DNA of 64,000 nucleotides from Brevundimonas aveniformis DSM 17977 (GCF_000428765.1 NZ_AUAO01000002.1:248001-312000); one strand, 5' to 3'; positions 7,923 to 16,368 are shown, numbered from the stretch's first letter. Translations and numbers: made by a program. The notes: generated by a model from the letters alone, not told the origin.

Positions 7923-9227
7923 ATGCGCGTTGCCATGATCGGAACCGGCTATGTCGGCCTGGTATCCGGGGCCTGTTTTGCAGATTTCGGCCATGTCGTG
8001 ACCTGTATCGACAAGGATGCCTCCAAGATCGAGCGCCTGGAGCAGGGGATTATGCCGATCTATGAGCCGGGCCTGGATGGGCTGGTGGCTGACAATGTGC
8101 GCGACGGTCGGCTGTTCTTTGCCATCGACGGAGCCGAGGCGATCCGCCAGGCCGATGCCGTGTTCATCGCTGTGGGAACGCCGTCGCGACGCGGCGACGG
8201 CTATGCGGACCTGACCTATGTGTATGAGGCCGCACGCGAGATTGCGGGCCTGATCGAAGGCTTTACCGTCATCGTCACCAAGTCGACCGTTCCTGTCGGC
8301 ACGGGCGATGAAATCGAGCGGATCATTCGCGAAACACGGCCGGACGCCGTGTTTGCCGTGGTGTCGAACCCGGAGTTTCTGCGTGAAGGCGCGGCCATCA
8401 ACGACTTCAAACGCCCTGACCGCGTGGTCGTCGGCATTGAGGACGAACGCGCCCGGGCTCCGATGACGGAGCTGTACCGTCCGCTGAACCTGAATGAGAC
8501 GCCGTTGCTGTTCACGGGTCGGCGGACGTCGGAGCTGATCAAATATGCCGCCAACGCCTTCCTGGCGATGAAGATCACCTTCATCAACGAGGTGGCGGAT
8601 CTGTGCGAAAAGGTCGGTGCGGACGTCCAGCAGGTGGCCAAGGGTATCGGCCTGGACAACCGCATCGGTTCGAAATTCCTGCACGCCGGGCCGGGCTACG
8701 GCGGCTCGTGCTTCCCGAAGGACACCCAGGCCCTGGTGCATACGGCTCAGGATGCCGGTGCGCCGCTGCGGCTGGTTGAAACGACCGTCGAGGTCAATGC
8801 GGCACGCAAACAGGCCATGGCCAAGCGGGTGATTGCGGCATTGGGTGGCAACGCATCCGGCAAGACGGTTTGCCTGTTGGGGGTGGCCTTCAAGCCCAAT
8901 ACCGACGACATGCGCGATGCGCCGTCGCTGGATGTCGCGCCGGCCCTGATCGCGGCGGGGGCGACCGTTCAGGCCTTTGATCCCGAGGCCATGGATGAGG
9001 CGAAGAAGCTCCTGCCTGATGTCGTCTTCAAGACCGGACCGTATGAGGCCGTCGAGGGGGCTGATGTGGTGGTCATTCTGACCGAATGGGATCAGTTCCG
9101 AGCCCTGGATCTGGCCCGCGTCAAGAATTTGGCCCGCCAGCCGATTATCGTGGATCTGAGGAACGTCTATCGGCCGGATGATGTGCGGGCCAAGGGCTTT
9201 ACCTACAGCTCGATCGGGCGAGCCTGA
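7923..9227 (+). CDS. ugd: UDP-glucose 6-dehydrogenase
   Basis: 434 residues, typical of the family. It oxidises UDP-glucose with 2 NAD+ to UDP-glucuronate, a precursor of acidic exopolysaccharide and lipid modifications. The N-terminal NAD loop is MIGTGYVGLVSGACF. The catalytic cysteine is Cys263 in GPGYGGSCFPKD, and AVGTPSRRGDGYADL and GVAFKPNTDDMRDAPS are family hallmarks. The gene stands alone with about 150 bp of leader shared divergently with the GNAT gene. Confidence 0.95.
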   Translation: MRVAMIGTGYVGLVSGACFADFGHVVTCIDKDASKIERLEQGIMPIYEPGLDGLVADNVRDGRLFFAIDGAEAIRQADAVFIAVGTPSRRGDGYADLTYVYEAAREIAGLIEGFTVIVTKSTVPVGTGDEIERIIRETRPDAVFAVVSNPEFLREGAAINDFKRPDRVVVGIEDERARAPMTELYRPLNLNETPLLFTGRRTSELIKYAANAFLAMKITFINEVADLCEKVGADVQQVAKGIGLDNRIGSKFLHAGPGYGGSCFPKDTQALVHTAQDAGAPLRLVETTVEVNAARKQAMAKRVIAALGGNASGKTVCLLGVAFKPNTDDMRDAPSLDVAPALIAAGATVQAFDPEAMDEAKKLLPDVVFKTGPYEAVEGADVVVILTEWDQFRALDLARVKNLARQPIIVDLRNVYRPDDVRAKGFTYSSIGRA

Positions 9228-9235
9228 CGCTTGGG

Positions 9236-9427
9236 CTATTCGCTGGCGATGCGAACCAGCTCTCCATAGTAGGGGTTGCCTTCATCGCGGCCGTGTTTGC
9301 CGGTGCCGATCACCAGACCGGCCATGATGACGGCTGAAATCAGGGCGATGAAGCCCAGGCGCAGGCCGCGCAGCAGAGCCGCGACCTCGTCGTGCTCCTG
9401 GTCGCGATCTGTGGATTCCCTGTTCAA
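9236..9427 (-). CDS. Small single-pass membrane protein, unknown
   Basis: 63 residues: a charged N-terminus rich in Asp, Glu and Arg, then one transmembrane helix (about residues 24-42, GFIALISAVIMAGLVIG), then a short polar tail. The only start in frame is TTG 9427, 8 nt after AGAGGG; an in-frame stop lies just upstream. Convergent with ugd, 8 nt away. I do not recognise the family. The helix and ribosome site argue that it is real, but it could be spurious. Confidence 0.55.
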   Translation of the reverse strand: MNRESTDRDQEHDEVAALLRGLRLGFIALISAVIMAGLVIGTGKHGRDEGNPYYGELVRIASE

Positions 9428-9495
9428 ACGAAGCGCCCTCTACCCGGAAGCTCAGGGAACACCGGTCAGGTGAATCTGACAAGGGGCGGAACGAC

Positions 9496-9531
9496 AAAAG
9501 AAAACGCCCCGAGGCCGAAGACCTCGGGGCG
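9496..9531 (-). terminator. Rho-independent terminator of the OmpA lipoprotein gene
   Basis: The stem CGCCCCGAGG / CCTCGGGGCG (9505-9531) is followed on the reverse strand by TTTTCTTTT. It lies 23 nt after the stop of the lipoprotein gene. Confidence 0.9.
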
Positions 9532-9554
9532 CTGACTCTGGATCAGGAACGAAA

Positions 9555-10229
9555 TCAGCGACCGGTGAAGGGCCGGATCACGATCTCGACACGGCGGTTG
9601 GCGGCCCGACCGGCATCGGTGTCGTTGCTGGCGATGGGTGAGCGTTCACCCAGGCCGGCGACGTACAGACGTTCACGGATCACACCGCGGTTGATCAGAT
9701 AGCCAGCCACCGAGGCGGCGCGTCGCTCTGACAGGCCCTGGTTGTATTCGTCGGTGCCGCGCGAGTCAGCGTGACCCATGACGTCGACGACCGACTGGTC
9801 ATAGGTGTTCAGCACATTGGCCACATCATCCAGTACCGCATAGAAGCGGGCATCGACCTGGTCGCTGTTGAAGCCAAAGGTGACATCCGACGGCATCCGC
9901 AGGATCAGCACATCGCCTTCACGCGCCACGCCGACACCGGTGCCCGAAAGCTCCTGCTCCAGGGCGCGCTGCTGGCGGTCCATGTAGTTGCCGATACCGG
10001 CCCCGGCCAGGGCACCCACGCCCGCGCCGATCATGGCGTTGGTGCGGCCCTCTTCGGAATCGGAGGTGTTGGTCAGATAGCCCAACAGGGCCCCAACACC
10101 GGCACCCACCAAGGCTCCCGTGCCCGTGTTGTTGCGGACTGGCGTCGAACGATAGGGGTCGGTGGTGGTGCAGCCTGCCACCAGCAGGGCGGCCGCAGAA
10201 GCGCCAACGGCAATTAGCTTGAGGGTCAT
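9555..10229 (-). CDS. OmpA-family lipoprotein with glycine zipper (YiaD-like)
   Basis: 224 residues. A lipoprotein signal peptide ends in the lipobox LVAG-Cys20. Residues 38-80 form a glycine zipper (GALVGAGVGALLGY, MIGAGVGALAGAGIGNYMD), which inserts into or packs at membranes. Residues 105-224 are an OmpA peptidoglycan-binding domain (VTFGFNSDQV, MGHADSRGTDEYNQGLSERRA, NRRVEIVI). The layout matches YiaD-type lipoproteins, an outer-membrane-to-wall tether distinct from Pal. It is a single gene with its own terminator. Confidence 0.9.
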   Translation of the reverse strand: MTLKLIAVGASAAALLVAGCTTTDPYRSTPVRNNTGTGALVGAGVGALLGYLTNTSDSEEGRTNAMIGAGVGALAGAGIGNYMDRQQRALEQELSGTGVGVAREGDVLILRMPSDVTFGFNSDQVDARFYAVLDDVANVLNTYDQSVVDVMGHADSRGTDEYNQGLSERRAASVAGYLINRGVIRERLYVAGLGERSPIASNDTDAGRAANRRVEIVIRPFTGR

Positions 10230-10382
10230 GGAAGTCTCCTTGTTTCAGCCCGTTAACGCGATCAGATCGGTGCGGTTCCGGCCAGGGACCACTTTATGGT
10301 CAAGCTGTCTACAGTGCCACACCGGTTTCTCCGGCGTCGCTTTCGGGCTAGAGGGTCCAGCTTGAACGGAAGCTGAACCGAT

Positions 10383-11327
10383 ATGCCAACGACATCTGCG
10401 ATCGAACCTGTCTCCATGAGTCGCTTTGACAGCGATTTTGAGGGCTTCTCACGAGACTTGGGCCAATCCTTTGCGCGGTATGGCTTTGCGGTGATCGAAG
10501 ATCACGGACTGGACCAGGCGGTGATCGACCGGGCCCTGACAGATACCAAGGCCTTCTTTGCCCAGGACGCGGAAGCCAAGAAGCGGTGGCATGAGCCCGG
10601 CACGGGTGGCGCGCGCGGATATACGCCCTTTGGGACCGAGGCGGCCAAGGACGCCGACGTCGTGGACCTGAAGGAATTCTGGCACACCGGCCGCGAGTTG
10701 CCCGGCGGACATCCGTATCGGGCCTTCATGCGCGACAACGTCAAGCCAGACGCCCCGGCGGGTTTCCACGACAGCGCCTATGGCCTGTTCACCGCCCTGG
10801 ACGACATGGGAGCCAAGTTGCTGACGGCCATCGCCCACTATCTGGGGCTGCCGGACCACTGGTTCGACGACAAGGTGGAGATGGGCAATTCTGTCCTGCG
10901 CCTGCTGCACTATCCGCCGATCCCGGCGGATGCGCCTGGCGTGCGGGCCGGGGCGCACGAGGACATCAATGTCATAACCCTGCTGCTGGGCGCTGAGGAA
11001 GGCGGACTTCAGGTCATCGACCGGCGCACCGGCGAATGGCTGCCGATCAATCCGCCGCCAGGTGCCCTGGTGATCAATGTCGGCGACATGTTGCAGCGCC
11101 TGACCAACCATGTGCTGCCGTCGACCAGCCACAGGGTGGTGAATCCGCCGCCGGAGCGACGCGGATTCGCGCGGTACTCGACGCCGTTCTTCCTGCATTT
11201 CAACCCGGACTATCTGATCGAGACGCTGCCCTCGACGGTGACGCCGGACAATCCCGACCGCTACCCCGAGCCGATTACCGCCCAGGACTATCTGATGGAG
11301 CGGTTGCGCGAGATCCGGTTGCTCTAG
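10383..11327 (+). CDS. 2-oxoglutarate/Fe(II) oxygenase, isopenicillin N synthase family
   Basis: 314 residues, usual for the family. The N-terminal DIOX_N region holds the YGFAVIEDHGL signature. The iron ligands are His and Asp in GAHEDIN and the distal His in STSHRVVN. The 2OG-binding Arg-x-Ser is replaced by RYST in the segment ARYSTPFFLHF. It is a soluble dioxygenase; the substrate cannot be told. The stop is 1 nt from the start of mtgA, so the two share an mRNA although no functional link is known. Confidence 0.88.
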   Translation: MPTTSAIEPVSMSRFDSDFEGFSRDLGQSFARYGFAVIEDHGLDQAVIDRALTDTKAFFAQDAEAKKRWHEPGTGGARGYTPFGTEAAKDADVVDLKEFWHTGRELPGGHPYRAFMRDNVKPDAPAGFHDSAYGLFTALDDMGAKLLTAIAHYLGLPDHWFDDKVEMGNSVLRLLHYPPIPADAPGVRAGAHEDINVITLLLGAEEGGLQVIDRRTGEWLPINPPPGALVINVGDMLQRLTNHVLPSTSHRVVNPPPERRGFARYSTPFFLHFNPDYLIETLPSTVTPDNPDRYPEPITAQDYLMERLREIRLL

Positions 11328-11328
11328 G

Positions 11329-12030
11329 ATGGCCGCGGGGGGCGATCTGCCGAAGGCACGCAAGCGCAGACTGGGGTGTTTCGCCGTCCTGATCGCCCTG
11401 GCGCTGGCTCCGGTCGCCGGCGTTCTGGTCCATGCTGTTGTTCCGCCGCCGCTCACCTTGTTGATGGTTCAACGGCTGTTCGAAGGCGAAGGGCTGCACG
11501 TCCGCTGGCGGGGCCTGAATCGAATTTCGCCCGATCTGGTGGATGCCGTGATTGCCGCCGAAGACGCGCGCTTCTGTGAGCACAACGGCTTTGATTTCGA
11601 GGCCATTCAGGACGCGATTGAAGATAATGCCGACGGTCGGCGTGGGCGGGGCGGATCGACCATCAGCCAACAGACGGCCAAGAACGTGTTCCTGTGGTCG
11701 GGGCGCAGCTGGATCCGCAAGGGGCTGGAGGCCGGCTATACGGTCCTCATCGAGACTTTCTGGTCCAAGCGCCGGATCATGGAGATGTATCTGAACGTCG
11801 CGGAGATGGGGCCAGGCGTCTATGGGGCCGAAGCCGCATCGCGCTACTGGTTTGACAAGAGCGCCTCGGAATTGACCCGTGCCGAGGCGGCGCGCCTGGC
11901 GGCCATTCTGCCGAATCCCAGGGAGTATCGAGCGGCCAGCCCCGGCCCCTACGTCCGACGTCGAGCCCGGGCCATCCAGGGCAATATGGCGGTCATCCGA
12001 AATGACGGCCTGAACGACTGCACCGCTTGA
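11329..12030 (+). CDS. mtgA: Monofunctional biosynthetic peptidoglycan transglycosylase
   Basis: 233 residues. It polymerises lipid II into glycan strands at the periplasmic face of the inner membrane. One N-terminal transmembrane helix (residues 16-37) is followed by a GT51 domain. The catalytic Glu78 lies in AAEDARFCEHNGFD, then GRGGSTISQQTAKN and RRIMEMYLNVAEMGPGVYG, all family motifs. No transpeptidase domain is attached, which separates it from class A penicillin-binding proteins. The ATG follows the oxygenase stop by one base. Confidence 0.93.
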   Translation: MAAGGDLPKARKRRLGCFAVLIALALAPVAGVLVHAVVPPPLTLLMVQRLFEGEGLHVRWRGLNRISPDLVDAVIAAEDARFCEHNGFDFEAIQDAIEDNADGRRGRGGSTISQQTAKNVFLWSGRSWIRKGLEAGYTVLIETFWSKRRIMEMYLNVAEMGPGVYGAEAASRYWFDKSASELTRAEAARLAAILPNPREYRAASPGPYVRRRARAIQGNMAVIRNDGLNDCTA

Positions 12031-12110
12031 CGCGGGCGGCGCGGGATAGTCCTTTGCGCGCCAAAGCGAGCGACCCGGCAACGGAGAGGCGCTCGCCGGA
12101 GGAGATGTTT

Positions 12111-13961
12111 ATGAAACGAGTTCTTATGTCGGCCGCTGCGGCCTGCATCCTGTCGGCCTGTACCAGCATGGCTCCGGCCAGCCCCACGCAGGCTGCGTCC
12201 CCGGCTGCCAGCGAACAGTTCGCGGCGACGCCGGACGGGGCTCGGGCCTTTGTGCTGGATGCCGAACGTCGGCTCATGGAGATGAGCGAATACGCCGGGC
12301 GCGTCTCGTGGGTCCGCAACACCTACATCACCTTCGACACCATGTGGCTCGAGGCGCGGGCCAATGCGGAATATACCGAGCTGGGCGTTGAGCTGGCCAA
12401 TGAGGCGGCGCGCTTCAATGATGTCGACGCCGACCCCGAAACGCGGCGCAAGCTCAACCTGCTGCGTCAGGGCCTGGTCGCGCCAGCCCCCAATCGCCCG
12501 GGTGCCGCTAGCGAACTGGCCGAGATCGGCACGCGGATGGATTCGACCTATGCGACCGGTCGCTTCGACTACAATGGCCAGCAGATGAACCTGGACGATG
12601 CCTCGGCCCTGATCGCCGACTCGCGCGATCCGGCAGTGACGGCGGCCGTCTACAATGGCTGGCGCACGATTTCGTCGCACGGCATGGCGACCGACTATGC
12701 GCGCATGGTCGAGATCATCAACGAGGGTGCTCGGGAACTGGGCTACAGCGACGCCGGGGCCATGTGGCGCTCGGGCTATGACATGCCCGCAGATGATTTC
12801 GCCGCGGAAACCGACCGGCTGTGGAACCAGGTCCGGCCCTTCTATGAGAACCTGCACTGCTATGTGCGGGCGCGTCTAAATGCGCGCTATGGCGATGCGG
12901 TCCAGCCCGCAACCGGGCCGATCCGCGCCGACCTCCTGGGCAATATGTGGTCCCAGCAGTGGGGCAATATCTACGACGTGGTCGCCCCGACTAATATTCC
13001 GGAATCCAGCGTCGACCTGACGGCCATTCTGGAAGCTCACGACTACACGCCTGAACGGATCATCCGCACGTCCGAGCAGTTCTATACCTCGGTTGGCATG
13101 GACCCGCTGCCCGAGACTTTCTGGGGGCGGTCACAGATTACCCGGCCCGAAGGCCGCGAGGTCGTCTGTCACGCCTCGGCCTGGGATATCGACAACGAGA
13201 ACGACCTGCGCATCAAGATGTGTACACGGGTCAATGCCGAGGATTTCCAGACCGCCCACCACGAGCTGGGCCACAACTACTATCAGCGGGCCTACAACCA
13301 GCAGCCCTTCCTGTTCCGCAATGGGGCCAATGACGGCTTCCACGAAGCCATCGGGGACTTCGCCGCCCTGTCGGCGGCAACGCCCGAATATCTGAACCAG
13401 ATCGGCCTGTTGGACACGGTGCCGGGCACGGATGAAGACATCCCGTATCTGCTGCGTATGGCGCTGGACAAGATCGCCTTCCTGCCGTTTGGCCTGATGG
13501 TGGATCGCTGGCGCTGGGACGTGCTGTCGGGCGAGACGACGCCGGCCGAGTACAATGCCGCCTGGACCGCCGACATGCTGCGCTATCAAGGCCTGGTGCC
13601 GCCGGGCGGCGCGCGTCCGGCCGATGCGTTTGATCCGGGTGCCAAGTACCATGTGCCGGCGAACGTGCCCTACACGCGCTACTTCCTGGCCCACATCTAT
13701 CAGTTCCAGTTCCACCGGGCGGCCTGCCAGATGGCCGGTTGGACCGGGCCGCTGCACCGTTGCTCGGTGTACGGCAATGAGGAGGTCGGTCGTCGCTTCA
13801 ACGCCATGATGGAAATGGGCCAGTCCCGCCCGTGGCCAGAGGCGCTGGAGGCCTTCACCGGCGAACGCCGCACCGACGCTTCGGCCGTGGCGGAGTATTT
13901 CGCGCCGCTGAACGCCTGGCTGACCGAACAGAACCGCGGTCAGGATTGCGGCTGGGACTAG
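12111..13961 (+). CDS. M2-family peptidyl-dipeptidase lipoprotein (ACE homologue)
   Basis: 616 residues. The lipoprotein signal peptide ends in LSAC, so the enzyme is exported and lipid-anchored. The zinc site is complete: H384-E385-L-G-H388 with the third ligand Glu412 in FHEAIGD, a spacing equal to that of human angiotensin-converting enzyme. These enzymes remove C-terminal dipeptides. ATG 12111 was chosen over 12105 because GGAGGAG ends 6 nt before it. The gene stands alone and ends in a GC-rich hairpin. The physiological substrate is unknown. Confidence 0.93.
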   Translation: MKRVLMSAAAACILSACTSMAPASPTQAASPAASEQFAATPDGARAFVLDAERRLMEMSEYAGRVSWVRNTYITFDTMWLEARANAEYTELGVELANEAARFNDVDADPETRRKLNLLRQGLVAPAPNRPGAASELAEIGTRMDSTYATGRFDYNGQQMNLDDASALIADSRDPAVTAAVYNGWRTISSHGMATDYARMVEIINEGARELGYSDAGAMWRSGYDMPADDFAAETDRLWNQVRPFYENLHCYVRARLNARYGDAVQPATGPIRADLLGNMWSQQWGNIYDVVAPTNIPESSVDLTAILEAHDYTPERIIRTSEQFYTSVGMDPLPETFWGRSQITRPEGREVVCHASAWDIDNENDLRIKMCTRVNAEDFQTAHHELGHNYYQRAYNQQPFLFRNGANDGFHEAIGDFAALSAATPEYLNQIGLLDTVPGTDEDIPYLLRMALDKIAFLPFGLMVDRWRWDVLSGETTPAEYNAAWTADMLRYQGLVPPGGARPADAFDPGAKYHVPANVPYTRYFLAHIYQFQFHRAACQMAGWTGPLHRCSVYGNEEVGRRFNAMMEMGQSRPWPEALEAFTGERRTDASAVAEYFAPLNAWLTEQNRGQDCGWD

Positions 13962-13981
13962 GTTGGGCCTGAGATGGCCTG

Positions 13982-14010
13982 AAGCCCCGCCGGCTGGTCC
14001 GGCGGGGCTT
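13982..14010 (+). terminator. Hairpin after the M2 peptidase gene
   Basis: A perfect 12-bp stem AAGCCCCGCCGG / CCGGCGGGGCTT with a 5-nt loop, 20 nt after the stop. The T-tract is poor (CTTGCTG), so termination strength is uncertain. Confidence 0.7.
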
Positions 14011-14087
14011 GCTGCCCGACCGCTGCTATCAGGATTTTACTCGGCCCATCGGCTTGGCCGGGGGACAGTGAGAAGGTATCGCCGGGC

Positions 14088-14555
14088 ATGATTTCCGCCG
14101 AGTTTCGCGCTGTCCTGCACCAACTGGTGACGACGCCGCCGCATCCAGCCGCCCTGGGGTTTCGCCTGGACCATGTCGACACGGACGGGGCCGTTCTTGC
14201 CGTGCCCTGGCGCGAGGATCTGGTGGGTGACGCAGGGTCCGGTGTCCTGTCGGGCGGCGTCGTGTCGAGCCTTCTGGATCACGCCTGTGGCATGGCGGTC
14301 TGGACCGCGCTGAAGACGTTTCAGCCGATCGCTACCCTGGATATGCGCATCGACTATATGCGGGCTGCCGTGCCGCAGCGCGAGATCTTCGCACGCACCC
14401 ATGTGTTCCGGCTGACCCGCTCCATCGCCTTTGTGCGGGGGTTGGCCGATGATGGTGACCCGGCGGATCCGGTTGCAGCGGTTCAAGCCGCCTTCATGCT
14501 GAACTCGGACGGAGGGCGCAGAGCCGGAGCGAACCTTGCGGGAACCAGGCCATGA
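14088..14555 (+). CDS. Hotdog-fold thioesterase (PaaI-like), first of two
   Basis: 155 residues with the hotdog layout. HPAALGFRLDHVD is strand 1, GVLSGGVVSSLLDHACGMAV is the central helix, where PaaI-type enzymes carry the catalytic Asp (here in LLDHACG), and LDMRIDYMRAAVP is the next strand. These hydrolyse acyl-CoA thioesters in the cytoplasm. Overlaps the next gene by 4 nt (ATGA), so the two proteins are co-translated. Confidence 0.85.
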   Translation: MISAEFRAVLHQLVTTPPHPAALGFRLDHVDTDGAVLAVPWREDLVGDAGSGVLSGGVVSSLLDHACGMAVWTALKTFQPIATLDMRIDYMRAAVPQREIFARTHVFRLTRSIAFVRGLADDGDPADPVAAVQAAFMLNSDGGRRAGANLAGTRP

Positions 14556-14977
14556 CGACCGCCCAGGCCTTTGCCGACGCCCTGGCTGTTTCGCCCTATG
14601 CGGGCTTTCTCGGCGTTGAGGCTGTGTCGGGATCTTCGGATCGGGCGATGATGCGTTTCTCACCGCCGCTGGTCGGAAACCCCTTGCTGCCGGCCCTGCA
14701 TGGCGGATCGGTAGCCGGGTTCATGGAGTTGACCGCGACCGCGGCCCTCACGGCGGCCACTCAGGGCACGCAGGGTCGACCCAAGCCGGTGGATGTTTCG
14801 GTGGCCTACCTGCGCTCGGCACGTCCCGCCGATACCCATGCTCGCGCCCAGATCCGCAAGGTAGGACGACGCATTGCCTATGTCCACGTTCTGGCCTGGC
14901 AGGAGGATGAGGCGGCCCCCGTGGCCGAAATGACAGCACATTTCCTGTTGGCAGACCTGGATTCAACGAACAACTAA
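14552..14977 (+). CDS. Hotdog-fold thioesterase (PaaI-like), second of two
   Basis: 141 residues with the same fold as the preceding protein: YAGFLGVEAVS, then ALHGGSVAGFMELTATAAL as the central helix, then PVDVSVAYLRSARPADTHARAQI. In this copy the helix has Glu (FMELTA) where the first has Asp. The tandem may form a heterodimer or two enzymes with different chain-length choice; this is inference. Confidence 0.83.
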   Translation: MTTAQAFADALAVSPYAGFLGVEAVSGSSDRAMMRFSPPLVGNPLLPALHGGSVAGFMELTATAALTAATQGTQGRPKPVDVSVAYLRSARPADTHARAQIRKVGRRIAYVHVLAWQEDEAAPVAEMTAHFLLADLDSTNN

Positions 14978-15012
14978 ATCGCAGGTTGCAAATACACCCA
15001 TAGGTAGTATGT

Positions 15013-15035
15013 CTTGATCTGCCAGATCAAGGAGG
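15013..15035 (+). promoter_or_regulatory. Perfect palindrome abutting the ribosome site of the 15042 gene
   Basis: CTTGATCT-GCC-AGATCAAG (15013-15031) runs straight into GGAGG (15031-15035). It could be a repressor operator or an RNA hairpin masking the ribosome site. Confidence 0.65.
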
Positions 15036-15041
15036 ACTGTC

Positions 15042-15392
15042 ATGGCAAGAATGATTGTGGGTCGCCAGGTGGCCGTCGCGCTGGACAAGGCTGAGTCGGC
15101 TATCGACGCCGCCGTTGGCGAAATCGCGCGGTTTGCAGCCCTGCTCCCCGAGGCGCGTCAGCGGGCCGAACTATCGGCCGTTTCGGGCCAGCGCATTTTC
15201 GAGGGGGCGAGTGAGACGCTGGCGCTTCTGGCCCAGGCCCGTGGTCGTCTGGTTGAGACTCATCGCCGCCTGGAGGCGCTCGGCCGGGCCATGAATGTGA
15301 CTGTCACGGCCACAGGGCCGGTCGATAAACCGGACGAGGATGGCCCGCGTGAGGGTGGCGACAACATTCAACCTGAACGGATGGCTGTTTAA
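15042..15392 (+). CDS. Small helical protein, paralog 1, unknown function
   Basis: 116 residues, no signal peptide or membrane segment. It reads as two or three long amphipathic helices (residues 5-82) and a polar tail containing TATGPVDKPDED. It aligns without a gap over 100 residues to the product of 15489-15836 (37 identities counted by eye), with LSAV at 44-47 and ATGPVDKP at 90-97 invariant. I do not recognise the family. A strong ribosome site (AAGGAGG) precedes the ATG and is overlapped by a palindrome. Confidence 0.72.
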   Translation: MARMIVGRQVAVALDKAESAIDAAVGEIARFAALLPEARQRAELSAVSGQRIFEGASETLALLAQARGRLVETHRRLEALGRAMNVTVTATGPVDKPDEDGPREGGDNIQPERMAV

Positions 15393-15405
15393 CGAATACT
15401 GTTAT

Positions 15406-15441
15406 CCGGGAGGGCGAATTCACGCCCTTTCGCTCTCCCGG
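15406..15441. terminator. Nested inverted repeat after paralog 1
   Basis: An outer pair CCGGGAG / CTCCCGG encloses an inner pair GGGCG / CGCCC. It is probably a transcript end for the preceding gene; no T-run follows. Confidence 0.45.
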
Positions 15442-15449
15442 CACGCGTG

Positions 15450-15481
15450 TTAAGGTTTCGTTTACCAATTTGGTAAGGGGG
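15450..15481 (+). promoter_or_regulatory. Palindrome overlapping the ribosome site of the 15489 gene; CtrA-like half-sites
   Basis: TTACCAA-T-TTGGTAA (15462-15476) is a perfect palindrome running into AAGGGGG. Just before it, TTAA-N7-TTTA (15450-15464) is one mismatch from a CtrA box. Both are candidate regulator sites; neither is proven. Confidence 0.5.
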
Positions 15482-15488
15482 AGCCTTC

Positions 15489-15836
15489 ATGGACAAGATG
15501 GAAGTTATGCGGACGGTCGTGGAAGACCTGTACGCGACCGAGCGTTCGATTGACGACGCCATCGCTCAGTCAACGGATTTCATTGCGACGATGATTCAAA
15601 GCCGTCGTGATGTGAACCTCTCGGCCGTTGTGGGTGCCGAAGCCCAGGCCAAGATGATTGAAGCGGTCGCCGCCCTTGGCGAAGCGCGCAGCGCCGTCGT
15701 CGCTGCGCATGCGGATCTGGCCAAGGTACAGCGCCAGGTTGGCCTCGGCCATGTGGCCACCGGCCCGGTCGACAAGCCCGAAGAAGATGTCCCGATGCAC
15801 CCGCAGCGTCCTCGCGGCCTTCGCGCGGCGTCCTGA
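15489..15836 (+). CDS. Small helical protein, paralog 2, unknown function
   Basis: 115 residues, the paralog of the preceding gene. It is predicted mostly helical and soluble, with LSAV at 44-47 and the tail motif ATGPVDKPEED at 90-100, followed by a basic end (RPRGLRAAS). It has its own leader with a palindrome at the ribosome site and its own terminator, so it is likely expressed separately from paralog 1. No catalytic motif is visible. Function unknown. Confidence 0.72.
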   Translation: MDKMEVMRTVVEDLYATERSIDDAIAQSTDFIATMIQSRRDVNLSAVVGAEAQAKMIEAVAALGEARSAVVAAHADLAKVQRQVGLGHVATGPVDKPEEDVPMHPQRPRGLRAAS

Positions 15837-15888
15837 CGCATCGAGACAACGTGTGGTGGCTTACGGGTCGCCGCAACGTCTGACATAG

Positions 15889-15923
15889 TCGCCCCCGCGT
15901 GAACGAATCGCGGGGGCGATTTC
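15889..15923 (+). terminator. Terminator hairpin that overlaps the next ribosome site
   Basis: An 11-bp stem TCGCCCCCGCG / CGCGGGGGCGA (15889-15919) with a 9-nt loop and TTTCATT. The 3' arm holds the only purine-rich ribosome site (GGGGGCGA) for the TTG start at 15925. Confidence 0.75.
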
Positions 15924-15924
15924 A

Positions 15925-16368
15925 TTGCTGGACACCCTCTATAGTCAGCTCGGTGCCATCGTTTGGCTCGGCGTTTGCGCCTTTGCCTTGCTGAAGGGTG
16001 ATAAGTCCGAGCGGATGGCTGGCGGGGCCCTTGTGATTGCCTGGCTAGCGACCCTGGCTGTTCACCGCGATACCAATTTGACGAGCGTGACGATCCCGGT
16101 CTTTTTGATCGACATGGCGCTTCTGGCGCTCTTGATCGGTCTGAGCTGGCGAAGTGATCGGAACTGGCCGGTGTGGGCTGCCGCTTTTCAGTCGATTGTC
16201 GTGCTGGTCCACGTGGTGACCCTGGTGGATCTGAGAATCCGCGCCATCGCCTATCTGAGCGCCCAGACGGTCGGCACCTATGGTGTGTTGATCTGCCTGG
16301 CTGTCGGGACCTTCTGGGCTTGGCAGACCCGCGAAGCCATTCGTCCGCGAGAGGACGACCTCCACTAA
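15925..16368 (+). CDS. Four-helix membrane protein, paralog 1, unknown function
   Basis: 147 residues with four predicted transmembrane helices (about 8-24, 32-46, 56-74 and 83-102, with a further hydrophobic stretch near 115-133). It starts with TTG directly after the terminator hairpin of the upstream gene. It is clearly related to the product of 16462-16908: SERMAGG/TERLATG, WLATL/WLVTL and SIVVLVHVVTLVDLRI/AIVVLVQIVSMLDVRI match. No known domain recognised. Confidence 0.68.
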   Translation: MLDTLYSQLGAIVWLGVCAFALLKGDKSERMAGGALVIAWLATLAVHRDTNLTSVTIPVFLIDMALLALLIGLSWRSDRNWPVWAAAFQSIVVLVHVVTLVDLRIRAIAYLSAQTVGTYGVLICLAVGTFWAWQTREAIRPREDDLH

